From: Oscillospiraceae bacterium
GTDB taxonomy: Bacteria > Bacillota > Clostridia > Oscillospirales > Ruminococcaceae
NCBI GenBank assembly: GCA_017396055.1
Contig: JAFQND010000280.1
Coordinates: 1-5,145 of the forward strand
Direction of reading: 5' to 3'
DNA: 5,145 bases
Shown: positions 1 through 5,140 of the stretch, in pieces
How positions within the stretch are numbered: the stretch's first letter is position 1
How the letters are laid out: each line of letters starts with the position of its first letter
Position numbers and translations under genes: made by a program
Notes under the pieces: generated by a model
What the model was told of the DNA's origin: nothing
Databases searched by the model: none
Seen by the model: the letters and a program-made list of their open reading frames with translations, nothing else

Positions 1-1
1 G

Positions 2-1345
2 ATCGAGCCCACCCGCTTCCCCAAGAGCCGTTCGGATGCTCCCGCAACGCTGGAGATCAACGGCCGCCGTATCTTTGCAAAGGGTTCCAACTGGGTCAAC
101 GCACAGGTCTTCCCCGGTGAGATGACTGCCGAGCATTATGACAGCCTTCTGACTCTGGTCAAAGATGCCAACATGAACATCCTTCGTATCTGGGGCGGCG
201 GATTTGTCAACAAGGATATTTTCTTCGATCTCTGTGACGAAAAGGGTATCATGGTCTGGCAGGAATTCCCTCTCTCCTGCAACGAATATCCCGATGACGA
301 CCACTATCTCGCCGTTCTGGAAAAAGAAGCCACCGCCATCGTCCGCAAGCTGCGCCGCCATCCTTCGGTCGTTCTCTGGTGCGGCGGCAATGAGCTGTTC
401 AACAACTGGTCTTTGATGACCGACCAGCATCATACCCTCAGACTTCTGGACAAGGTCTGCTACACCGAAGACCGGTTCACACCCTTTATCATGACTTCTC
501 CGCTCAACGGCATGGGACACGGTCACTATGTCAACTATGACGAGACCACCGGCGAAGAGACCATCACCGTCCTGCGCCATGCCTTCAATACTGCCTATAC
601 CGAATTCGGCGCTCCCGGCGCTGCCGATGCCGAATACATCAAAAAATACTGCACTCCCGAGGATTATGCCGACTGCAGAGCGGAAAACAAAGTCTGGACC
701 GCCCATCACGCTTTCGGCGCCTGGCAGAATCAGACCTGGCTGCGCGGCCCCGAGGCGGACTATTACTTCGGCGGTTATGAGGATCTTGAGGATCTGATCG
801 AAAAGACCCAGTTCATCCAGTCGATGGCCTATAAATCCTATTTCGAAGAGATGCGCAAACAGTGGCCCCATTGCTCCATGGCGCTCAACTGGTGTCTGAA
901 CGAGCCCTGGCCCACCTTTGCCAACAACAGCATCATTGCCTGGCCGGATATTCCCAAGCCCTGTTACGAAGCGGTAAAGGCCGCTCTGCGGCCTCAGCTT
1001 GTGAGCCTGCGGATCGACCGCCATCTCTGGTGGGGAGGAGAGACCTTCCACGCTGATATCTGGCTGATGAACGATTCGATTGGGGAACTGCCCGCAGGAA
1101 AAGTCACTGCTTACTATGCTCTCGGAGACGGCGAGCTGACCGAGTGGGGCGAGCTGAAGGCTGCGACTCTGTCTGCACAGAAAAACCGTCATCTGGGCGG
1201 TATCGATATCGCTCTGCCCGAAGATTTCGAGGGAATGGTCCGCGTTGTGCTGAAGGCCGAAGGACGTCCCGACATGGATTCCTGCTACAGCTATCCCTGC
1301 CGCAGAAAGGCTGCACCCGGCACAAAGAAGATTCTGAACCTGTGA
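2..1345 (+). CDS. Glycoside hydrolase family 2, beta-mannosidase-type (C-terminal part, 5' end cut by window)
   Basis: The frame is open from base 2, so 447 residues of the C-terminal part are visible; beta-mannosidases of this family usually run to about 800-850 residues, so the N-terminal sugar-binding and Ig-like domains lie outside the window. The visible part starts just before the TIM barrel (NGRRIFAKGSNWVNAQ, then LRIWGGG at about residues 61-67). The likely acid/base is the Glu of LWCGGNE (codon 392-394, residue 131) and the likely nucleophile is the Glu of YTEFGAPG (codon 602-604, residue 201). The barrel ends in NWCLNEPWPTFANNS, equivalent to the usual W-LND-WP segment, followed by a C-terminal beta-sandwich of about 115 residues. 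Family 2 enzymes hydrolyse terminal beta-linked sugars with retention. The IWGGG segment favours a beta-mannosidase-like enzyme, but the exact sugar is not certain. The ATG at 122 is internal, since homologous sequence continues upstream of it. It lies 135 bp upstream of another glycosidase on the same strand, suggesting a shared glycan-degradation locus. Confidence 0.9.
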   Translation: MEPTRFPKSRSDAPATLEINGRRIFAKGSNWVNAQVFPGEMTAEHYDSLLTLVKDANMNILRIWGGGFVNKDIFFDLCDEKGIMVWQEFPLSCNEYPDDDHYLAVLEKEATAIVRKLRRHPSVVLWCGGNELFNNWSLMTDQHHTLRLLDKVCYTEDRFTPFIMTSPLNGMGHGHYVNYDETTGEETITVLRHAFNTAYTEFGAPGAADAEYIKKYCTPEDYADCRAENKVWTAHHAFGAWQNQTWLRGPEADYYFGGYEDLEDLIEKTQFIQSMAYKSYFEEMRKQWPHCSMALNWCLNEPWPTFANNSIIAWPDIPKPCYEAVKAALRPQLVSLRIDRHLWWGGETFHADIWLMNDSIGELPAGKVTAYYALGDGELTEWGELKAATLSAQKNRHLGGIDIALPEDFEGMVRVVLKAEGRPDMDSCYSYPCRRKAAPGTKKILNL

Positions 1346-1364
1346 TTACGAAAATGTTTCGGGG

Positions 1365-1393
1365 CATTCCCGCTTGTTTTTCAGGCGGGAATG
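1365..1393. repeat. Perfect 9-bp inverted repeat between the two glycosidase genes (operator or terminator-like hairpin)
   Basis: CATTCCCGC (1365-1373) is followed by an 11-nt spacer and its exact reverse complement GCGGGAATG (1385-1393). The pairing can extend by one G-U pair on the outside (1364/1394). It starts 20 bp after the family 2 stop codon. As RNA it would form a stable hairpin, but what follows (TGTTATATTGC) is only a poor U tract, so termination would be weak. The arm centres lie 20 bp apart, about two helical turns, as expected for a dimeric DNA-binding protein. The spacer holds a possible -35 hexamer. Both roles are inference. Confidence 0.6.
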
Positions 1394-1402
1394 TGTTATA
1401 TT
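1374..1402 (+). promoter_or_regulatory. Candidate promoter 1 for the family 39 gene (extended -10)
   Basis: TTGTTT (1374-1379) is separated by 17 bp from TATATT (1397-1402), which matches five of six -10 consensus bases and is preceded by TG-n (1394-1396), an extended -10. The -35 box lies in the spacer of the inverted repeat and the right arm lies between the two boxes, so a bound protein would be expected to block polymerase. Predicted start is near 1409, giving a leader of about 72 nt. Confidence 0.5.
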
Positions 1403-1429
1403 GCAAGAGTAAGATCAAACACGGGTCGT

Positions 1430-1438
1430 TGTTATATT
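1430..1438 (+). promoter_or_regulatory. Candidate promoter 2 for the family 39 gene (extended -10 only)
   Basis: TG-T-TATATT occurs a second time here, an exact copy of the 9 bases at 1394-1402. No convincing -35 box is seen 16-18 bp upstream, so it would depend on the extended -10 or an activator. Predicted start is near 1445, about 36 nt ahead of the ATG. Confidence 0.35.
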
Positions 1439-1467
1439 TTATGACCTGGATCAGTGCCTTTTGGCAT

Positions 1468-1474
1468 AAGGAGG
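1468..1474 (+). promoter_or_regulatory. Ribosome binding site that fixes the family 39 start
   Basis: AAGGAGG ends 6 nt before the ATG at 1481, which is ideal spacing. An in-frame GTG at 1454 lies upstream of this site and would translate through it, so it is rejected as the start. A short TGCC-TTTT-GGCA hairpin (1455-1466) sits one base upstream of the site. Confidence 0.85.
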
Positions 1475-1480
1475 AACACC

Positions 1481-2806
1481 ATGAACAATATCACCGTTAA
1501 CTTCGCAAAAACGCTTGGTCCCGTGAAACCCATGCATTCGGTCAACAACGGCCCTGCAGGCGGCGGTGTCCGCGGCGGCAATACTTCCAGAGACCTGCTT
1601 CGTGCAGCAGGCATTCCCTTCTCCCGCAACCATGATGCATCCTTCTCCAATGAGCATCTGGTCGACGTCCACCGCATTTTCAAAAACTTCGATGCCGACG
1701 AAAACGACCCCAACTCTTACCGTTTTGAGTCCACCGACGCTTATGTAAAGGCTACCATCGACGCCGGCATGCAGGTCTTCTACCGCCTGGGTGCTTCCAT
1801 CGAGCACGGTCAGAAATACGGCACCTTCCCTCCCAAAGACAACGCAAAATGGGCCCGCATCTGCGAGCACATCATCATGCACTATAACGAGGGCTGGGCT
1901 GACGGTTTTGAGTACGGCATCAAATACTGGGAGATCTGGAACGAGCCCGACTGCCGCAACCGCGACGGCTCCAACCCCTGCTGGCAGGGTACCGATGAGC
2001 AGTTCGTCGAACTGTTCGTCACTGCACTGGGCTATCTGAAAAAGCGCTTCCCCGACCTGAAGATCGGCGGTCCCGCCTTCTGCGGTCCCTGGGACGACCG
2101 TTATAACAACCTGCTGCTGGGCGCTGTCAAAGAAGCCGGCATCCCCCTGGACTTCTTCTCTTATCACGGCTATCGCAAAGACCCCAACAACTTCGGCGAG
2201 GACATCGTTCATGCCCGCGAGCTTCTGGACAAATGGGGCTTCACCGAGACCGAGACCATTCTGAACGAATGGAACTATATCCGCGGCTGGTTCGCCGATG
2301 AATGGACCTATTCTCTGAAGATGGAGAAATCCCTCAAGGGTTCTTCCTTCATCGCCGGCACCATGTGCGTCTGTCAGGCAGGTCCTCTTGACCACCTGAT
2401 GTATTATGATGCACGCGTCTGCGGCATGAACGGCATGTTCACCGCTGCTTTCGAGCCGCTGAAGGGTTATTATCCCTTCCCCATGTTCAACGAGCTTTAT
2501 AAGATGGGCACCTCTGTTGAACACACCTCCGACTCGGACAATCTGCTTGCTGTTGCTGCCACCGACGGCAAAAACGGCGGCATGATGCTGACCTATTTCG
2601 ATGATAACGATGACGCACCCGCCCGCGAGGTCAAAGTGGACTTTACCGGCTTTGGCGCAGGCAAAAAGCGTGTGCAGTATTATCTCCTCGATGAAACTCA
2701 CGATGCCACTCTGATGCGCGAAGAGATCTTCACTGCCGACGAATTCTCTGCCTATCTGACCATGCCGCTGTTCACCACCTACGGCATCAAAGTAACGGTC
2801 GAATGA
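1481..2806 (+). CDS. Glycoside hydrolase family 39-type retaining glycosidase (beta-xylosidase-like)
   Basis: This is a complete protein of 441 residues. Family 39 enzymes are retaining clan A TIM-barrel glycosidases that include beta-xylosidase, alpha-L-iduronidase and newer activities, so the substrate here is inferred only broadly. The acid/base candidate is Glu155 in YWEIWNEPD (codon 1943-1945) and the nucleophile candidate is Glu263 in ILNEWNY (codon 2267-2269), both at barrel strand ends 4 and 7 as expected. FFSYHGY (about 225-231) is the conserved strand-6 segment. The barrel fills about residues 10-345 and a short beta-sandwich follows to the end. The length is somewhat less than the roughly 500 residues of the classical clostridial XynB. 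There is no signal peptide or membrane segment, so it probably acts in the cytoplasm on imported oligosaccharides. Codons strongly favour C-ending forms (AAC, TTC, GAC, ATC) and CTG, consistent with high expression. It ends 17 bp before a strong terminator. Confidence 0.85.
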   Translation: MNNITVNFAKTLGPVKPMHSVNNGPAGGGVRGGNTSRDLLRAAGIPFSRNHDASFSNEHLVDVHRIFKNFDADENDPNSYRFESTDAYVKATIDAGMQVFYRLGASIEHGQKYGTFPPKDNAKWARICEHIIMHYNEGWADGFEYGIKYWEIWNEPDCRNRDGSNPCWQGTDEQFVELFVTALGYLKKRFPDLKIGGPAFCGPWDDRYNNLLLGAVKEAGIPLDFFSYHGYRKDPNNFGEDIVHARELLDKWGFTETETILNEWNYIRGWFADEWTYSLKMEKSLKGSSFIAGTMCVCQAGPLDHLMYYDARVCGMNGMFTAAFEPLKGYYPFPMFNELYKMGTSVEHTSDSDNLLAVAATDGKNGGMMLTYFDDNDDAPAREVKVDFTGFGAGKKRVQYYLLDETHDATLMREEIFTADEFSAYLTMPLFTTYGIKVTVE

Positions 2807-2823
2807 TCCCAAGAAAGCAATAA

Positions 2824-2849
2824 AAAAGCTCCCCGGAAGGGGAGCTTTT
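2824..2849. terminator. Bidirectional Rho-independent terminator
   Basis: An 11-bp perfect stem (2824-2834 with 2839-2849; core AGCTCCCC / GGGGAGCT) closes a GGAA loop. Rightward transcripts end in TTTTCTCTTT; leftward transcripts end in TTTTTT from the A run at 2822-2827. It lies 17 bp after the family 39 stop and 8 bp after the acetyltransferase stop, so it serves both converging units. Confidence 0.93.
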
Positions 2850-2857
2850 CTCTTTGT

Positions 2858-3415
2858 TCAGAGCAGTTTTGCCAATTCTTCTCTCATCTCACCGATGGAA
2901 ACGGGAGGAACGGGTTCCTTCGACCAGTCACCGATCTTTTTGTGCATCCACATCAGGTCGCACCACTGTCCCAGTTTATAGCCGCATTTCTCAAAGACAC
3001 AGAGGATCTCAAAACCGTATTTTTCCTGCAGGCCGATGCTCGGGGGATTGGGGGTGACGATGCTGGAATAAATATTCCGGTAGCCCAGCTTTTCCACCAT
3101 GGGCAGCAGCCGGTCATAGAAGGCTCTGGCGATACCTTTGCCCTGTGCTTCGGGCCGCAGATAGATGGAAAGCTCCACATCCCACTGGAAGGCGGTGCGG
3201 CTGCGGTATTCGCCGGCATAGGCATAGCCCAGCATCACGCCGTTTTCCTCACAGACGAGATAGGGGTATTTTTCGGTGATGCCCTTTACTCTTTCGGTGA
3301 AAGCTTCGACCGAGGGTACTTCATATTCAAAGGTGATGACCGTTTCCCGGATATAGGGAGCATAGATCTCAAGGATGGCGGGCGCATCTTCGGGGGTCGC
3401 AAATCTGAAGGTCAT
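2858..3415 (-). CDS. GNAT-family N-acetyltransferase, phosphinothricin/methionine-sulfoximine acetyltransferase type
   Basis: This is a 185-residue protein, the normal size for the group that includes Pat/Bar and MddA/YncA, which transfer acetyl from acetyl-CoA to the amino group of amino-acid-like substrates such as phosphinothricin or methionine sulfoximine. Family signs are the N-terminal RFATPEDAPAILEIY, the ETVITFEYEVPS segment (24-35), the acceptor-side VELSIYL with Glu81, the acetyl-CoA pyrophosphate loop QGKGIA (91-96), SIVTPNPPSIGLQEKYGF (118-135) and the C-terminal CGYKLGQWCDLMWM (144-157). The last 25 residues (after KKIGDW) are a charged tail outside the fold. ATG at 3415 is chosen because GGAGG lies 7 nt before it. 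The ATG at 3421 is only 1 nt from that site, and an even earlier in-frame codon at 3457 lies deep inside the upstream gene. The chosen start is 2 nt after the upstream stop, so translation is probably coupled. The real substrate is unknown; a broad housekeeping or self-detoxifying role is as likely as resistance. Confidence 0.88.
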   Translation of the reverse strand: MTFRFATPEDAPAILEIYAPYIRETVITFEYEVPSVEAFTERVKGITEKYPYLVCEENGVMLGYAYAGEYRSRTAFQWDVELSIYLRPEAQGKGIARAFYDRLLPMVEKLGYRNIYSSIVTPNPPSIGLQEKYGFEILCVFEKCGYKLGQWCDLMWMHKKIGDWSKEPVPPVSIGEMREELAKLL

Positions 3416-3417
3416 AG

Positions 3418-4257
3418 TCATTCCTCCGCGCGGTGGCAAAGAAGATAATCCAGCCACATCTGATAGGTGGTCTTGCCGAAATGCATGCCGTCGGCGCTTA
3501 ATCCCGAGGGGAGATTGCCGTATTCGTCCTTCAGTGCTTCGGCCACATAGACATAATAGATCTCTTTTTCGGCGGCAAGCGCTTCGATGGCGGCGTTGTA
3601 TTCGTCAATTTTCTGGTTGGCATAGCGGGAGTCGCTGCTTTTTTCGGCGGTCACCGGCAGAATCGACTCGAGATAGATGGGCGTTTCGGGGAAGATAGCC
3701 CGGATGCCGTCGATCAGCTGACCGTAAAAATCAATGACCGTCTCTTTGGACAGAAATCCCACGCCGTTGGCACCCAGCATGATATAGATCTTGCCGGGGG
3801 TCTTCTGTGCAAGTGCGTCCAGCACAGTGAGGGTACCTGTTTCTGTCTCGATGCAGGCGGTAGAGAGGATGGTCTGGGGATTGATGCCGGTGGAAGCGAG
3901 CACCTGTTCCTTCGGCAGGATCTCATAGGCCGAGAGACCGTAGGTCAGCGAGTCACCGATGAAAACAGCGTCATCCAGCCAGGTCATCTCAGCCGATTCG
4001 GCGTTCTGCGGGATACGCATGCCGGCAAAGGGATCCTTCACCTCGACGATGACCTCAGAAGAGGGTTCTTCAGAGCTTTCTTCCGAAGAGGGTTCGGGAA
4101 CGGATTCGATGACGGGTTCGCTGCTTTCTTCCGATACTTCGGAAGAGGAGGGGGCACTCTCCGGTTCAGAGGAGGGCTCTTCGACGGATTGGAACAGACA
4201 GCCGCCGAGCATTGCTGCAGCCAGCAGCGCGGCGATACCAATGCGGATTTTTTTCAT
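3418..4257 (-). CDS. SGNH/GDSL-type acyl hydrolase, surface lipoprotein
   Basis: This is a 279-residue protein. The N-terminus (MKKIRIGIAALLAAAMLGGC) is a type II signal peptide with an LGGC lipobox, so Cys20 should be lipidated and the enzyme anchored on the outer face of the membrane. Residues 24-72 form a Ser/Glu/Pro linker with repeated EPSSE units. The SGNH domain starts near 93: block I FIGDSLTYG with nucleophile Ser103, block II Gly124 in STGI, block III MLGANG with Asn164 (Gly replaces the usual Asp of GxND), and block V DGMHF with Asp256 and His259. SGNH enzymes remove acyl groups from lipids, carbohydrates or peptidoglycan; the surface location fits removal of acetyl groups from polysaccharide or wall, which is inference. 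The start at ATG 4257 has GAAGGA 7 nt upstream; the GTG at 4263 is too close to it. It follows the dehydrogenase by 18 nt in the same operon. Confidence 0.9.
   Translation of the reverse strand: MKKIRIGIAALLAAAMLGGCLFQSVEEPSSEPESAPSSSEVSEESSEPVIESVPEPSSEESSEEPSSEVIVEVKDPFAGMRIPQNAESAEMTWLDDAVFIGDSLTYGLSAYEILPKEQVLASTGINPQTILSTACIETETGTLTVLDALAQKTPGKIYIMLGANGVGFLSKETVIDFYGQLIDGIRAIFPETPIYLESILPVTAEKSSDSRYANQKIDEYNAAIEALAAEKEIYYVYVAEALKDEYGNLPSGLSADGMHFGKTTYQMWLDYLLCHRAEE
3423..3427 (-). promoter_or_regulatory. Ribosome binding site that decides the acetyltransferase start
   Basis: Reading leftwards, GCGGAGGAATGACTATG has GGAGG at 3427-3423. Its spacing is 1 nt to the first ATG (3421, overlapping the upstream TGA) and 7 nt to the second ATG (3415), which favours the second. 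The site lies inside the last codons of the lipoprotein gene, suggesting translational coupling. Confidence 0.75.
4042..4188 (-). repeat. Low-complexity Ser/Glu/Pro linker coding region with short direct repeats
   Basis: This stretch encodes residues 24-72 of the lipoprotein, almost only Ser, Glu, Pro and Val. At the DNA level GAAGAGGGTTC (plus strand) occurs exactly at 4058-4068 and 4085-4095, 27 bp apart, each encoding E-P-S-S. The in-frame 9-codon spacing suggests growth by duplication. Such acidic linkers hold a lipoprotein domain away from the membrane through the cell wall. Length may vary between strains. Confidence 0.8.
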
Positions 4258-4264
4258 CTGCACA

Positions 4265-4270
4265 TCCTTC
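4265..4270 (-). promoter_or_regulatory. Ribosome binding site of the lipoprotein gene
   Basis: GAAGGA (4270-4265 read leftwards) lies 7 nt from ATG 4257 and 1 nt from GTG 4263, so it supports the ATG as the start. It sits in the 18-nt gap after the dehydrogenase stop codon TAA (4278-4276). Confidence 0.75.
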
Positions 4271-4275
4271 TTTCT

Positions 4276-5016
4276 TTATACGACCATGCCGCCGTTGGGC
4301 GCAAGTACCTGACCGGTGATGAAAGCGGCTTTATCCGAGGCGAGGAACACGATGCTTTCCGCCACATCTTCGGGGGTGCCGATGATCCCAAGCGGGGTCT
4401 CGTCTTTGAGCATTTCCATCGTTTCCTCACCGAGCGCGGCGTTCATTTCGGTGGCGATGACGCCGGGGGCGACGCAGTTGACCCGGATGCCCGAGGGCCC
4501 CAGTTCCTGTGCCAGCGCTTTGGTGAAGGCGATGACAGCGCCTTTTGCGGCGGAATAATGGACCTCACAGGAGGCACCAACCTGTCCCCACATGGACGAG
4601 AGGTTGATGATATTGCCTTTATGGTTTCGGATCATCGAAGGTGCGGCCCTGCGGCAGCAGTAGAACATACCCTTGACGCTGACGTTGAACACATTGTCCC
4701 AGTCTTCGTCGGTCAGATCGGTAAAAAGCTTCTGTCCGGCGACCGCGGCATTGTTGACCAGCAGCTCAACCGGGCCGAAAGCGGCTTCAGCTTTATCAAA
4801 CATGGCTTCCACCTGTGCACGGTCGGTGATATCGGCCATGACAGCAAGAACGCTGTCCGGACGCAGAGCATTCAGGTCATCGGCAAAAGCGAAGAGCGCA
4901 TCTCTGGAGTTTTTGCAGCAGATGACGATCCGGTATCCTGCCCGCCAGAGTGCGAAAGCGGTGGCTTTTCCGATGCCGCGGGAAGCGCCGGTGATCAGCG
5001 CAACGGTTCCTTCCAT
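4276..5016 (-). CDS. Short-chain dehydrogenase/reductase, FabG-like, resembling EF-P 5-aminopentanone reductase (YmfI)
   Basis: This 246-residue protein has the length and every landmark of a classical Rossmann-fold reductase. These are the TGASRGIG dinucleotide loop (9-16), Asp62 contacting adenine, NNAA (88-91), and the catalytic tetrad Asn111, Ser141, Tyr154 and Lys158 (YSAAK), followed by the PG motif (184-185) and a C-terminal ITGQVLAPNGG. CKNS after strand 2 suggests NADPH rather than NADH. The segment SSMWGQVGASCEVHYSAAKG (140-159), with APGVIATEMNA and ETPLGIIGTPEDVAES after it, resembles what I recall of the Firmicutes YmfI group, which reduces the 5-aminopentanone placed on elongation factor P. 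A 3-oxoacyl-ACP reductase or a sugar-alcohol dehydrogenase remain alternatives. No fatty-acid synthesis or EF-P gene is visible nearby. It is the first gene of the leftward operon, with GGGAGG 6 nt before the ATG. Confidence 0.88.
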   Translation of the reverse strand: MEGTVALITGASRGIGKATAFALWRAGYRIVICCKNSRDALFAFADDLNALRPDSVLAVMADITDRAQVEAMFDKAEAAFGPVELLVNNAAVAGQKLFTDLTDEDWDNVFNVSVKGMFYCCRRAAPSMIRNHKGNIINLSSMWGQVGASCEVHYSAAKGAVIAFTKALAQELGPSGIRVNCVAPGVIATEMNAALGEETMEMLKDETPLGIIGTPEDVAESIVFLASDKAAFITGQVLAPNGGMVV

Positions 5017-5022
5017 GATGAT

Positions 5023-5028
5023 CCTCCC
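5023..5028 (-). promoter_or_regulatory. Ribosome binding site of the dehydrogenase gene
   Basis: GGGAGG (5028-5023 read leftwards) is followed by the 6-nt spacer ATCATC and ATG at 5016. The match and spacing are strong and fix the start. Confidence 0.85.
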
Positions 5029-5044
5029 TGTTTTTCTTTTTTCG

Positions 5045-5058
5045 GCGGAGAGATCCGC
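5045..5058 (-). promoter_or_regulatory. Small stem-loop at the 5' end of the leftward transcript
   Basis: GCGGA-TCTC-TCCGC is a perfect 5-bp GC-rich stem with a 4-nt loop. It begins about 2 nt after the predicted transcription start (near 5060) and is followed by an A-rich unpaired leader up to the ribosome binding site. A 5'-terminal hairpin of this kind can protect mRNA from 5'-end decay; that role is inference. Confidence 0.4.
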
Positions 5059-5066
5059 TACCTTTC

Positions 5067-5095
5067 ATTATACCGCTTTAGTTCTGAAAAGAAAA
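5067..5095 (-). promoter_or_regulatory. Promoter of the leftward dehydrogenase-lipoprotein-acetyltransferase operon
   Basis: Read leftwards, a perfect TATAAT (5072-5067) lies 17 bp after TTTTCT (5095-5090), a weak -35 with three of six consensus matches set in a T-rich tract. The predicted start is near 5060, giving a leader of about 44 nt before ATG 5016. The perfect -10 box and position make this the natural sigma-A-type promoter of the operon. Confidence 0.65.
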
Positions 5096-5111
5096 GAGAA
5101 AAATGGAAAAC

Positions 5112-5140
5112 TCCCAATTACCTTTTGGACTGATTTGGGA
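5112..5140. repeat. Short inverted repeat upstream of the leftward promoter
   Basis: TCCCAA (5112-5117) and TTGGGA (5135-5140) are exact reverse complements separated by 17 bp, with arm centres 23 bp apart, just upstream of the -35 region. It could be a regulator site, or a hairpin belonging to whatever lies beyond the window edge. Six-base arms can arise by chance, so support is weak. Confidence 0.25.

Noticed and set aside
1454..1480. An upstream in-frame GTG start for the family 39 protein
   Set aside because: The extra nine residues would be encoded by the leader hairpin and the AAGGAGG site itself. The ATG at 1481 has ideal spacing.
1346..1480. A riboswitch or small RNA in the gap between the glycosidases
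   Set aside because: Only a simple hairpin and short promoter-like boxes are visible. No multi-stem conserved core of a known riboswitch is recognisable in 135 bp.
1451..2812. A 453-codon open frame on the minus strand covering the whole family 39 gene
   Set aside because: It mirrors the real gene almost exactly and arises from strong codon bias. Its translation has no recognisable motif, it has no ribosome binding site, and it runs through the terminator-side gap only by chance. The plus-strand frame has catalytic motifs and an ideal ribosome binding site.
2942..3448. A 168-codon plus-strand open frame opposite the acetyltransferase
   Set aside because: It is antisense to a convincing GNAT protein, has no ribosome binding site or motif, and its composition is that of a reverse-complement shadow.
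3416..3457. Longer N-termini for the acetyltransferase (starts at 3457 or 3421)
   Set aside because: The earliest start lies deep in the lipoprotein gene and adds residues not belonging to the fold. The 3421 ATG is 1 nt from the ribosome binding site, while 3415 is at 7 nt.
4189..5133. A 314-codon open frame on the plus strand opposite the dehydrogenase
   Set aside because: It is the antisense shadow of a gene with a complete Rossmann reductase motif set, and it crosses the operon promoter. No protein family is recognisable in its translation.
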